A stretch of DNA of 64,000 nt from Paracoccus litorisediminis. Lineage in GTDB: Bacteria; Pseudomonadota; Alphaproteobacteria; Rhodobacterales; Rhodobacteraceae. The stretch covers positions 1-64,000 of the forward strand of contig NZ_WMIG01000023.1 in assembly GCF_009711205.1 (NCBI RefSeq), in the 5' to 3' direction. The position numbers and the translations under genes are program-made. Below the pieces are notes generated by a model. The model was given only the letters and a program-made list of their open reading frames with translations, made no database searches and was not told where the DNA came from. This document shows, one piece after another, positions 1 through 7,275 of the stretch (the first letter of the stretch is position 1; every line of letters begins with the position of its first letter).

Positions 1-248
1 GCAAGCCGAACCCCGCCCAGACCGCCAAGGAGCGGCTGCAGATCCTGCTGGCTCATGAACGCGCCGGCGGCACCAGCCCGGATTTCCTGCCGCTGCTGCA
101 GCGCGACATCCTCGAGGTCGTCCGCCGTCACATGGAGATCGACGGCGAGCAGGTCGAGGTCAAACTCGAACGCGGCGCGGAACTCTCCAGCCTCGAAATC
201 AACATCGAACTCCCCGGCGCAACTAAGCTGAAGAAAAAAGCAGGCTAG
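1..248 (+). CDS. minE: Cell division topological specificity factor MinE (3' part)
   Basis: The gene enters from the left edge and is open from base 3, reading KPNPAQTAKERLQILLAHER, and stops at TAG 246-248. The run TAKERLQ-LL-HER is the MinD-binding helix of MinE. The later part (D-LEVVRRHMEID, then an LE-NI-L strand) is the topological specificity domain. MinE displaces MinD from the membrane and drives the oscillation that places the division septum at mid-cell. About 81 codons are present, so only the first few residues are missing. minC and minD would be expected just upstream, outside the window. The C-terminus ends in a lysine-rich tail. Confidence 0.93.
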   Translation, partial: KPNPAQTAKERLQILLAHERAGGTSPDFLPLLQRDILEVVRRHMEIDGEQVEVKLERGAELSSLEINIELPGATKLKKKAG

Positions 249-602
249 GGCGAGCCGAGCTGGAAAAAGCCGCCGGATAGCGCTCTGTCAGACGTCCGGA
301 AAACCGGGGGTTTGGGCAAGATCGATTCGTTCGGGCTTGTTGATCAATCTTATATGAATACCCCACCACGCTGCATTCGCATGCGTCAGGTCGTCCCATG
401 CGGGTGTTGTCGAATTAGTCAAATTCGATGAATTAATTTTTAAAATTCAAAGATAAACGGCAAATTACCGGCAGGTCATCAGAACCGCACGGTTCATATA
501 AATGCCAATTAGCGTATTGCGCAGTCACTGCTGGCGCATATGCTCAATTTGCAAGCTAGCAATACTCGTGCCCGTCAACGATGCCATGCGAAGGGAAGCA
601 CA
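249..602. other. Gene-free, AT-rich upstream region of the Hint-domain gene
   Basis: This 354-base gap follows minE. From about 330 to 560 it is much richer in A and T than its surroundings, including an A/T-only run near 430-445. I see no convincing reading frame, tRNA or clear factor-independent terminator. It probably holds the promoter of the gene starting at 603. I could not choose a credible -35/-10 pair. The low GC fits an acquired or silenced segment, but that is inference. Confidence 0.5.
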
Positions 603-1715
603 ATGGTCAGTTATGTCTTGGACCCTAATGCGATTGCGACCGGCGAATTCATCCCTGGTATCGGGGGATCGGCCGGGACGATCGATCCCGAGGGGTATCC
701 GGTCACTGATTTCGTTGAGGCAATGGGTGGCGATCCTGCCAATGCGCAAATCATCGTCAGTGTCGAGGGCTCGGCCGAGGATTATGCGGACGGCATTCCC
801 CCCGGCACGCTGATCACCTTGGAGATCGACGTGGATGGTGACGGGGTCGGCGATTATGAAATCAGACCTGCCGGCCAAAACCAGAGCGAGCTTCGCCTGG
901 ACAACCAGATCAGCGGCAATGCTGGTTTCTTCGACGGCGATTTCGGAATTTATGCGCCGGGCAGCGATGTGCCGCTCAGTTCGGGATCGGGTCGTTTCTT
1001 CCTTACTACCGAACCCGGCGGCTTCACCGACGATGGTTTGCTGATCGAGCCGGGCGACAACCTGAATATGGACGATGTCGATGTCCTGCCCTGCTTCACC
1101 CGTGGTTCGCTGATCGACACGCCTGACGGGCCGCGTCTGGTCGAGGAACTGGCGCTTGGTGATCTGGTCATGACCAAGGATCATGGTCCGCAGCCGATCC
1201 GGTGGATCGCCTCGCGTCTGGTCGGGGGGCATGCCCTGGATCGCCATCCGAACTTCCAGCCCATCCGCATTGCCGCCGGGGCCTTTGGTCCTTCGGTACC
1301 TGCGCGGGATCTGGTGGTTTCGCCGCAGCACCGGGTGCTGCTGTCCTCGCGCATCGTGCAGGCCATGTTCGGGACCGATGAGGTTCTGGTCGCGGCCAAG
1401 AAACTGCTGGGCCTGCCGGGGGTCACGCAGGAAAATGTATCGAGCGTCGAGTATTTCCACATCCTGCTGGACCGCCACGAGGTGGTGCGCGCCAATGGCG
1501 CCTGGACGGAAACCCTGTTGACCGGCCCGATGGCGCTGAAAGCGCTTGGCCCCGAGGCGGTGCGGGAAATCTCGTTGCTGTTCCCGGAGCTGGCCTCGCC
1601 CAGCTATGTCGCGCCTCCGGCCCGGCGGATTGCCGAGCCGCGGCGCGTGGCGCAGATGATCGCGCGGCATCTGAAAAACCAACGCGATCTGGTAGAGATC
1701 GAAAAGCGCGCCTGA
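603..1715 (+). CDS. Hint (hedgehog/intein) domain protein
   Basis: The 370-residue protein starts at ATG 603, six bases after AAGGGA (591-596); an in-frame ATG at 540 lacks such a site. Residues 1-155 are acidic and low in complexity, with no hydrophobic signal peptide. Residues about 161-330 form a Hint domain of the Hint_2 type. The candidate nucleophile is Cys164 in LPCFTRGSLIDTP, and His243 lies in SPQHRVLL. Such proteins are frequent in Rhodobacteraceae, often beside RTX-type secreted proteins, and probably self-process at the cysteine. The N-terminal part could be an exported cargo or linker. The target and role are unknown. The domain call is firm, the function is not. Confidence 0.82.
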   Translation: MVSYVLDPNAIATGEFIPGIGGSAGTIDPEGYPVTDFVEAMGGDPANAQIIVSVEGSAEDYADGIPPGTLITLEIDVDGDGVGDYEIRPAGQNQSELRLDNQISGNAGFFDGDFGIYAPGSDVPLSSGSGRFFLTTEPGGFTDDGLLIEPGDNLNMDDVDVLPCFTRGSLIDTPDGPRLVEELALGDLVMTKDHGPQPIRWIASRLVGGHALDRHPNFQPIRIAAGAFGPSVPARDLVVSPQHRVLLSSRIVQAMFGTDEVLVAAKKLLGLPGVTQENVSSVEYFHILLDRHEVVRANGAWTETLLTGPMALKALGPEAVREISLLFPELASPSYVAPPARRIAEPRRVAQMIARHLKNQRDLVEIEKRA

Positions 1716-1718
1716 CCG

Positions 1719-2849
1719 TCAATCGGTCAGCAGCAGTCCCTTGCGGCTGGCGATATCGTCGCGTCCGGCGATCTTGCCCATGAACTTGCCCGGCCAGCCA
1801 TAGGGCTGGCTGTGGCGGGCAAACAGGCAGCCCGCAGTTTCCGCGTGAACCGGAATCTCATCGCCCAGCGGGTCGAGCAGCGTGGCGATCAGCTGCCCCT
1901 CGGCCACCTCGTCTCCCAATTCGGTATGATAGACGATCAGCCCTTCGGACGGGGACTTGATCTGGGCCATGGCGGTCAGTCCGGTGGCCTCGCAGGCCAA
2001 GGACGGCAGGTCGGGCAGGGTCTCGCCGGTGATGTAGCCGCGGCGGGCGAGGATGCGGAACAGCGCCTGCGCCTGATCGCGGGCCAGACCTTCATCGACA
2101 TCGTCATTGCTGCCCATTTCCAGCGTCGCGGCCAGGCAGGCATTCGGAATGGGATGATCCGGATAGAGGCGGGCCAGTTCCCACCACGGGCCGCTCAGCG
2201 CCTCATCAAAGGGATTCCCGCCCGAGATTTCGGCCAACAGGACGGCGCGCGCGCCGATCTCGGCAGCGATGTCCAGCGCATCCGGCCATAGCGGCGTGCC
2301 GGTGTAGATATGCGGCAAGGCCTGATTGTCGGCATGCAGGTCAAGCACCAGATCGGCATCATGGGCCAACAGCATCAGCCGGTGGCGCATGGCCTCCAGC
2401 GCGGTCGTGGGCTGCATGTCGTCAAGCACGCCGCACATGGCTGCGCGGCAGGAGGCGACGTTCTGGGCAGCATCCGGGCTAAGCTGTAGCGGTGGCAGAA
2501 GCGCGGCCAGATCGGGATAGTTGCGGTTGAAATTCTCGCCCGAGGCGGTTTCCTTGCGGCCGTAAAGGAAGCCGTCGGGACGCTGGGTCAGGCCCAGCGG
2601 ATTGGCCTGCGGCAGGATCAGGATTTCGCCCACAATACGGTCCTCGCGCGCGGCAAGTTCCAGCATGGGGCGCAGCAGATGCAGCGCGAACATGCCGGGA
2701 AATTCGTCGGCATGCAGTCCGGCCTGCAGATAGGCCTTGGCCCCCGAACCGGGGCGGCCATAGCGAAAGGCGGTGATCTTGTGAACCCGTCCCTGCGCAT
2801 CGGCGGGAAGGGGGAATTCGAGGCGTTCGCCGATTGCGGGCAGGGTCAT
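1719..2849 (-). CDS. Succinylglutamate desuccinylase/aspartoacylase-family zinc deacylase
   Basis: The 376-residue protein belongs to the AstE/AspA branch of the M14 zinc carboxypeptidase fold. The metal-binding HxxE appears in QAGLHADEFPG near residue 45, and the third ligand is probably the His in LVLDLHADN near residue 165. A C-terminal barrel-like segment (about 285-370, SEGLIVYHTELGDEVAEGQL) is usual for the longer members. The family removes acyl groups from N-acyl amino acids or related compounds; the substrate cannot be read here. It stands alone on the minus strand, convergent with the Hint gene only 3 bases away and followed upstream by ychF in the same direction 84 bases off. Confidence 0.8.
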   Translation of the reverse strand: MTLPAIGERLEFPLPADAQGRVHKITAFRYGRPGSGAKAYLQAGLHADEFPGMFALHLLRPMLELAAREDRIVGEILILPQANPLGLTQRPDGFLYGRKETASGENFNRNYPDLAALLPPLQLSPDAAQNVASCRAAMCGVLDDMQPTTALEAMRHRLMLLAHDADLVLDLHADNQALPHIYTGTPLWPDALDIAAEIGARAVLLAEISGGNPFDEALSGPWWELARLYPDHPIPNACLAATLEMGSNDDVDEGLARDQAQALFRILARRGYITGETLPDLPSLACEATGLTAMAQIKSPSEGLIVYHTELGDEVAEGQLIATLLDPLGDEIPVHAETAGCLFARHSQPYGWPGKFMGKIAGRDDIASRKGLLLTD

Positions 2850-2933
2850 CCGGATCGTCCTTGCTGCGGGCGCGGGACGATCCAGCCTTGCCGGGAACCC
2901 GGCAAAAGCAGGTTCCCGAGCCTGTTGGTCTGG

Positions 2934-4031
2934 TCAGGCGTTGAAGAGGAAATGCAGGACGTCGCCGTCCTTGACCTCATAGGACTTGCCCTCGACGCGG
3001 AACTTGCCCGCCTCGCGTGCGCCGGCCTCGCCCTTGTAGGTGACGTAGTCGTCATACGCGACGGTTTCCGCACGGATGAAGCCGCGTTCGAAATCGCCGT
3101 GGATGACGCCAGCCGCCTGCGGGGCCAGCGTGCCCTTGTGAATGGTCCAGGCGCGGGCCTCTTTCGGGCCGACGGTGAAATAGGTGTCCAGCCCCAGCAG
3201 CGAGTAGCCAGCGCGGATCAGGCGATCTAGACCGGCCTCGTGCAGGCCCATTTCCTCAAGGAACATCGTGGCTTCCTCGGCGGGAAGCTGGCTGATTTCC
3301 TCTTCGATCTTGGCCGAGATGACGACATGGCCCGCGCCCTGTTCGGCGGCCATTTTCGCCACGCGATCGGACTTGCTGTTACCTTCCGCCGCCTTGTCCT
3401 CTTCGACGTTGCAGACGAACAGAACCGGTTTCGCGGTCAGCAGTTGCAGCATGTCCCATGCCTTGCGGTCTTCGTCATCGACCTTGATGGTGCGGGCAGG
3501 TTTCCCGGCTTCCAGCGCGGCTTGCGCGGCTTTCAGCAGTTTTTCCTGAGCCACTGCTTCCTTGTCCCCACCCTTCAGCTTGCGGGCGATATTGGCCAGA
3601 CGACGCTCGACCGATTCCAGATCGGCGATCATCAACTCGGTCTCGATGGTCTCGGCGTCCTCGATCGGATCGACGCGGCCCTCGACATGGGTCACGTCAC
3701 CGTCCTCAAAACAGCGCAGCACATGGGCGATGGCATCGACTTCGCGGATGTTGGCCAGGAACTGGTTGCCCAGACCCTCGCCCTTGGAGGCGCCCTTCAC
3801 CAGACCAGCGATATCCACAAAGGTGATACGGGTCGGAATGATCTGCTTGGAGCCCGCGATCTCGGCCAGTTTGTCCAGACGCGTATCGGGAACCGCGACC
3901 TCGCCGACATTCGGCTCGATCGTGCAGAAGGGGAAGTTCGCGGCCTGTGCGGCGGCGGTTTTGGTCAGCGCGTTGAACAGCGTCGACTTGCCCACGTTCG
4001 GCAGCCCGACGATCCCCATACGAAAGCCCAT
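2934..4031 (-). CDS. ychF: Redox-regulated ATPase YchF (Obg family)
   Basis: The 365-residue length is typical. The N-terminal G domain has the P-loop GLPNVGKS at residues 9-16 and the switch region VDIAGLVKGASKGEGLGNQF. The C-terminal TGS-like domain ends in EGKSYEVKDGDVLHFLFN, the diagnostic YchF tail. YchF hydrolyses ATP rather than GTP, associates with ribosomes and affects oxidative stress responses. The start follows a GGGGTGA ribosome-binding site. It is divergent from trpA, with a 139-base intergenic region carrying both promoters. Confidence 0.96.
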   Translation of the reverse strand: MGFRMGIVGLPNVGKSTLFNALTKTAAAQAANFPFCTIEPNVGEVAVPDTRLDKLAEIAGSKQIIPTRITFVDIAGLVKGASKGEGLGNQFLANIREVDAIAHVLRCFEDGDVTHVEGRVDPIEDAETIETELMIADLESVERRLANIARKLKGGDKEAVAQEKLLKAAQAALEAGKPARTIKVDDEDRKAWDMLQLLTAKPVLFVCNVEEDKAAEGNSKSDRVAKMAAEQGAGHVVISAKIEEEISQLPAEEATMFLEEMGLHEAGLDRLIRAGYSLLGLDTYFTVGPKEARAWTIHKGTLAPQAAGVIHGDFERGFIRAETVAYDDYVTYKGEAGAREAGKFRVEGKSYEVKDGDVLHFLFNA

Positions 4032-4170
4032 GATTCACCCCTTTTCCCGGAAAACTGCCGTCTTTTATGGGCGGGCGCGGCTCAAGTCCAGTGCGGGGCG
4101 TTGATCTTTCCCCGTGCAAGGGGATAACCCTTGGCGGCGGATTGGAAACGGCGGACAGGGAACCGGGCGC

Positions 4171-4971
4171 ATGAGCAGAATCGACGACACTTTCGCACGG
4201 CTTGCCGAGACGAATGGCAAGGCCTTCGTCGCCTATATGATGGGTTGCGATCCCGATTTCGACACCTCGCTGCAGATCATGAAGGGCCTGCCGGAAGCGG
4301 GCGTCGACATCATCGAGCTGGGCATGCCCTTCACCGATCCGATGGCGGACGGCCCGACCATTCAGGCGGCGGGACAGCGCGCGCTGGAAGCGGGCGGCAG
4401 CGTCACCCGCGTGTTGGACATGGTGCGTGCCTTCCGCGAGGGGAACAGCACCACCCCGATCGTGCTGATGGGCTATTACAACCCGATCTATGCACGGGAC
4501 GGGGGTGTTGATCGCTTCATCGCCGAAGCCGTCGCAGCGGGCGTTGACGGGCTGATCGTGGTCGACCTGCCCCCCGAAGAGGATGCCGAACTGTGCCTGC
4601 CTGCGAAAGCTGCGGGCCTGAACTTCATCCGGTTGGCGACACCGACCACCGATGATCGTCGCCTGCCTGCGGTCGTGCAGAATACCTCGGGCTTTGTCTA
4701 TTACGTCTCGGTCACAGGGATCACCGGCGGCCCGGCCGCCAATGCTGCCGAAGTCGCCCCCGAGGTTGCGCGCATTCGTGCCTCTGCCGGCCTGCCGGTC
4801 GTCGTGGGCTTTGGCATCTCGACGCCCGAAGCGGCATCGGCCGTCGCGGGCGTCGCCGATGGCTGCGTCGTCGGTTCGGCCATCGTCAAGCTGATCGGCG
4901 AGGGGCGCCCGGTCCCCGAGGTGCTGGACTTTGTCGCCAAGCTGGCTGCCGGGGCACATTCCGGCAGCTAA
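4171..4971 (+). CDS. trpA: Tryptophan synthase alpha chain
   Basis: The alpha subunit cleaves indole-3-glycerol phosphate to indole and glyceraldehyde-3-phosphate, the first half of the last step of tryptophan synthesis. The catalytic residues fall at the canonical numbers: Glu49 in IIELGMPF and Asp60 in DPMADGPTIQ. The phosphate-binding end is VSVTGITGG and VGFGIST. I chose ATG 4171 (266 residues) because MSRIDDTFARL matches the family start and AGGG precedes it; an upstream in-frame start adds 19 unlikely residues. trpB is not adjacent, so the alpha gene is unlinked here. Confidence 0.95.
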   Translation: MSRIDDTFARLAETNGKAFVAYMMGCDPDFDTSLQIMKGLPEAGVDIIELGMPFTDPMADGPTIQAAGQRALEAGGSVTRVLDMVRAFREGNSTTPIVLMGYYNPIYARDGGVDRFIAEAVAAGVDGLIVVDLPPEEDAELCLPAKAAGLNFIRLATPTTDDRRLPAVVQNTSGFVYYVSVTGITGGPAANAAEVAPEVARIRASAGLPVVVGFGISTPEAASAVAGVADGCVVGSAIVKLIGEGRPVPEVLDFVAKLAAGAHSGS

Positions 4972-4981
4972 GAACAGGGTT

Positions 4982-5020
4982 CGCGCAACCGTTCGTGTTT
5001 TCAGAACACGGGGTTGCGCG
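4982..5020 (+). terminator. Strong hairpin after trpA
   Basis: CGCGCAACC (4982-4990) pairs perfectly with GGTTGCGCG (5012-5020). Inside it CGTGTT (4994-4999) pairs with AACACG (5005-5010) around a 5-base loop. It lies 11 bases after the trpA stop and 63 before the next start. There is no T-run after it, so it may be a weak terminator or an RNA-stabilising structure. Confidence 0.55.
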
Positions 5021-5082
5021 CCCTGACCATGGGCAAGCGCCGTCTTCGTGCTAAGTTTCCAGCACAAGAAACGGAGAATGCC

Positions 5083-5700
5083 ATGCCCACCCTGTTCTAC
5101 CATGCCGGTGCCTGCTCGCTTGCACCCCATATCGTGCTGGAATGGATCGGCGCGCCCTATCAGGCGGTGCCGGTCGAATTCGGCTCATCCGAGCTGCTGG
5201 CGGTAAACCCCGCCGGGGCGGTTCCGGCGCTGCGCGAGGATGACGGCTGGATGCTGACCCAATGTGGCGCGATCCTGCGCTATCTTGCACTCAAGCATCC
5301 CGAGGCAGGTCTGGACGGTGGCGCGGGCCCTCGGGCGCAGGCGGAAATGGACCGCTGGGCCAGCTTCCTGACCGGCGACCTGCATCCTGCCTTTTTCCCG
5401 CTGTTCCTGCCGCAGCGCTATACGACCAGCCGCGACGAGGACGACCGCAATTCCGTGCAGGAAGCTGGCCGCAAGCTGGTCCGCCGCAAGCTGACGCTGC
5501 TCGACGACCATTTGCAGGGCCGCGACTGGATGCTGGGCAAGCGCTCGGTGATCGACGCCTATGCCTTTCCGATGATCCGTTGGGCGGCGAAGCTTCTGCC
5601 CGAGGGCATCTCGGGCTGGGCGAATGTCTTGGCTTTGCATGACCGTATCGCCGCCGATCCGGCGGTTCAGAAAGTCCTGGCCCTTCAGGAGGCCGCATAA
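5083..5700 (+). CDS. Glutathione S-transferase family protein
   Basis: The 205-residue protein begins with a thioredoxin-like domain containing YHAGACSLAPHIVLEW, the beta-class motif with the catalytic Cys/Ser region near residues 9-11. NPAGAVPALREDDGWMLTQCGAILRYL supplies the cis-proline and the glutathione-contacting region. The C-terminal helical domain runs from about residue 85. These enzymes conjugate glutathione or bind hydrophobic ligands; the substrate is unknown. The start at 5083 follows ACGGAG with 6 bases of spacing. The next gene, a dioxygenase/esterase fusion, starts 11 bases downstream, so the two probably form a detoxification operon. Confidence 0.88.
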   Translation: MPTLFYHAGACSLAPHIVLEWIGAPYQAVPVEFGSSELLAVNPAGAVPALREDDGWMLTQCGAILRYLALKHPEAGLDGGAGPRAQAEMDRWASFLTGDLHPAFFPLFLPQRYTTSRDEDDRNSVQEAGRKLVRRKLTLLDDHLQGRDWMLGKRSVIDAYAFPMIRWAAKLLPEGISGWANVLALHDRIAADPAVQKVLALQEAA

Positions 5701-5711
5701 GGAGAAGTCTC

Positions 5712-7235
5712 ATGACCACCGGCATCCATCACGTCACCGGCATCACCCGTCGCGTTCAGGCGAATGTCGACTTCTACGCGGGCTTTCTGGGCCTGCGGCT
5801 GGTCAAGCGCACCGGCGGCTTCGAGGATGCCGAGCAGTTGCACCTGTTCTATGGCGATAAGCTTGGCTCGCCCGGCTCGCTGATCACCTTCCTTGTCTGG
5901 GAGGACGGTGCGCCGGGCCGGGTCGGCCATGGTCAGGTCGCGGAAATCGCGCTGTCCGTTCCCCCGGACAGCATCGGTGACTGGCTGACCCGCGCCATGA
6001 CCGCGCGCATCCCGGTCGAGGGCCCCAGCCGCGAGTTCGGCGAAACCGTGCTGCGGCTGAAGGACCCGGACGGGGTGATCGTCAAGCTGGTCGGCGTCGA
6101 TGCTCCGGCCACTGCGCCGTTGCCCGATCCGATTGCGCCGACCCGCTTGCGCGGGGTCACGCTGTTCACCGAAGATGCGGCGGGCACGCGGGATTTCCTT
6201 GGCCAGTTCGGCTACCGGGCTGAGGCGGCTTCCGGTGCCGTGCAACGCATGGTTTCGGACCGGGATGCCGTCGATATCCGCGATGCCAGCGGCTATTTCC
6301 CCGGCATTCCCGGTACCGGTACGCTGGATCACGTGGCCTTCCGGGCGGCATCGGTCGATGAGGTGCGTGCACGGCGGTTGGCGCTGAAGGATACCGATGT
6401 CACCAGCGTCCATGACCGGAAATACTTCCTGTCGCTCTATGTCCGCGATCCCGCCGGGATATTGCTGGAATATGCCACCGACGCGCCCGGCTTCACGCTG
6501 GACGAAACCTCTGAGGAACTGGGCCGGACGTTGTTCGTCCCACCCCATGATGCGGCCCGCGCCGAGGATCTGCGCGTGATGCTGCCGCAATTCGCCCTGC
6601 CGGGCGAGGAAAGGATGCCGATGCGCGACTTGCATTTCACCCACCGCTTCCATCGGCCCGAAAACCCGGATGGCAGCACGATCATCCTGCTGCATGGGAC
6701 CGGCGGCAATGAAACCGACCTGATGCCGCTGGCCCATCGCATCGCACCCAATGCGACGCTGTTGGGTGTGCGCGGCCGCTCGACCGAGGAGGGGATCAAT
6801 CGCTGGTTCCGTCGCTATGATGCCGTGACCTACGATCAGGCCGACATTCGGTCCGAGGCCGAGGCCTTTACCGCCTTTGTCGAGGATGCCACCCGCGCCT
6901 ATGGGCTTGATCCGGACCGGATCGGCTTCCTTGGCTATTCGAACGGCGCGAACCTGCTGGGCGCGATCCTGCAACTGCATCCCGATGCGGTGCGCAAGGC
7001 GATCCTGCTGCGTGGCATTCAGGTTCTGGAAGCACCGCCCGCCAGCACTGCCGAGGCGCTGCAGGGTGCCAAGGTGCTGATGCTGAACGGCGCGCGCGAT
7101 CCCTTTGCCCGGATGGCCCCGGCGCTGGAGCAGCAGTTGAGCCGTCTGGGTGCCGAGGTGGACAGCCAGACCCTGCCGGTCGGTCATGAGCTTGCGGCGG
7201 ACGACCTTCAGGCCAGCAAGGATTGGCTGGCCTGA
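5712..7235 (+). CDS. Fused VOC ring-cleavage dioxygenase and carboxylesterase (MhqO-MhqD-like)
   Basis: The 507-residue protein joins two enzymes. Residues 1-about 290 are a tandem vicinal-oxygen-chelate unit (GIHHVTGITRR at the start, TLDHVAFRA in the second half, GILLEYATDAPGF as the last metal-ligand strand), like MhqO-type putative extradiol dioxygenases. Residues about 300-507 are an alpha/beta hydrolase of the phospholipase/carboxylesterase type with HGTGGNETDL as oxyanion loop and a plausible triad: Ser410 in GYSNGAN, Asp463 in GARDPF and His492 in VGHEL. In Bacillus subtilis MhqO and MhqD are separate proteins in quinone detoxification. The glutathione S-transferase just upstream supports such a role here. 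AGGAG precedes the start. Confidence 0.85.
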   Translation: MTTGIHHVTGITRRVQANVDFYAGFLGLRLVKRTGGFEDAEQLHLFYGDKLGSPGSLITFLVWEDGAPGRVGHGQVAEIALSVPPDSIGDWLTRAMTARIPVEGPSREFGETVLRLKDPDGVIVKLVGVDAPATAPLPDPIAPTRLRGVTLFTEDAAGTRDFLGQFGYRAEAASGAVQRMVSDRDAVDIRDASGYFPGIPGTGTLDHVAFRAASVDEVRARRLALKDTDVTSVHDRKYFLSLYVRDPAGILLEYATDAPGFTLDETSEELGRTLFVPPHDAARAEDLRVMLPQFALPGEERMPMRDLHFTHRFHRPENPDGSTIILLHGTGGNETDLMPLAHRIAPNATLLGVRGRSTEEGINRWFRRYDAVTYDQADIRSEAEAFTAFVEDATRAYGLDPDRIGFLGYSNGANLLGAILQLHPDAVRKAILLRGIQVLEAPPASTAEALQGAKVLMLNGARDPFARMAPALEQQLSRLGAEVDSQTLPVGHELAADDLQASKDWLA

Positions 7236-7242
7236 AGAACCG

Positions 7243-7271
7243 GGCCCTCCCCGATTGGGGGAGGGCCTTTT
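7243..7271. terminator. Intrinsic terminator between convergent genes
   Basis: GGCCCTCCCC (7243-7252) pairs with GGGGAGGGCC (7258-7267) around a 5-base loop, followed by TTTT on the plus strand. It closes the glutathione S-transferase/dioxygenase-esterase operon 7 bases after its stop and lies just beyond the 3' end of the minus-strand protease gene. Confidence 0.88.
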
Positions 7272-7275
7272 CGTG

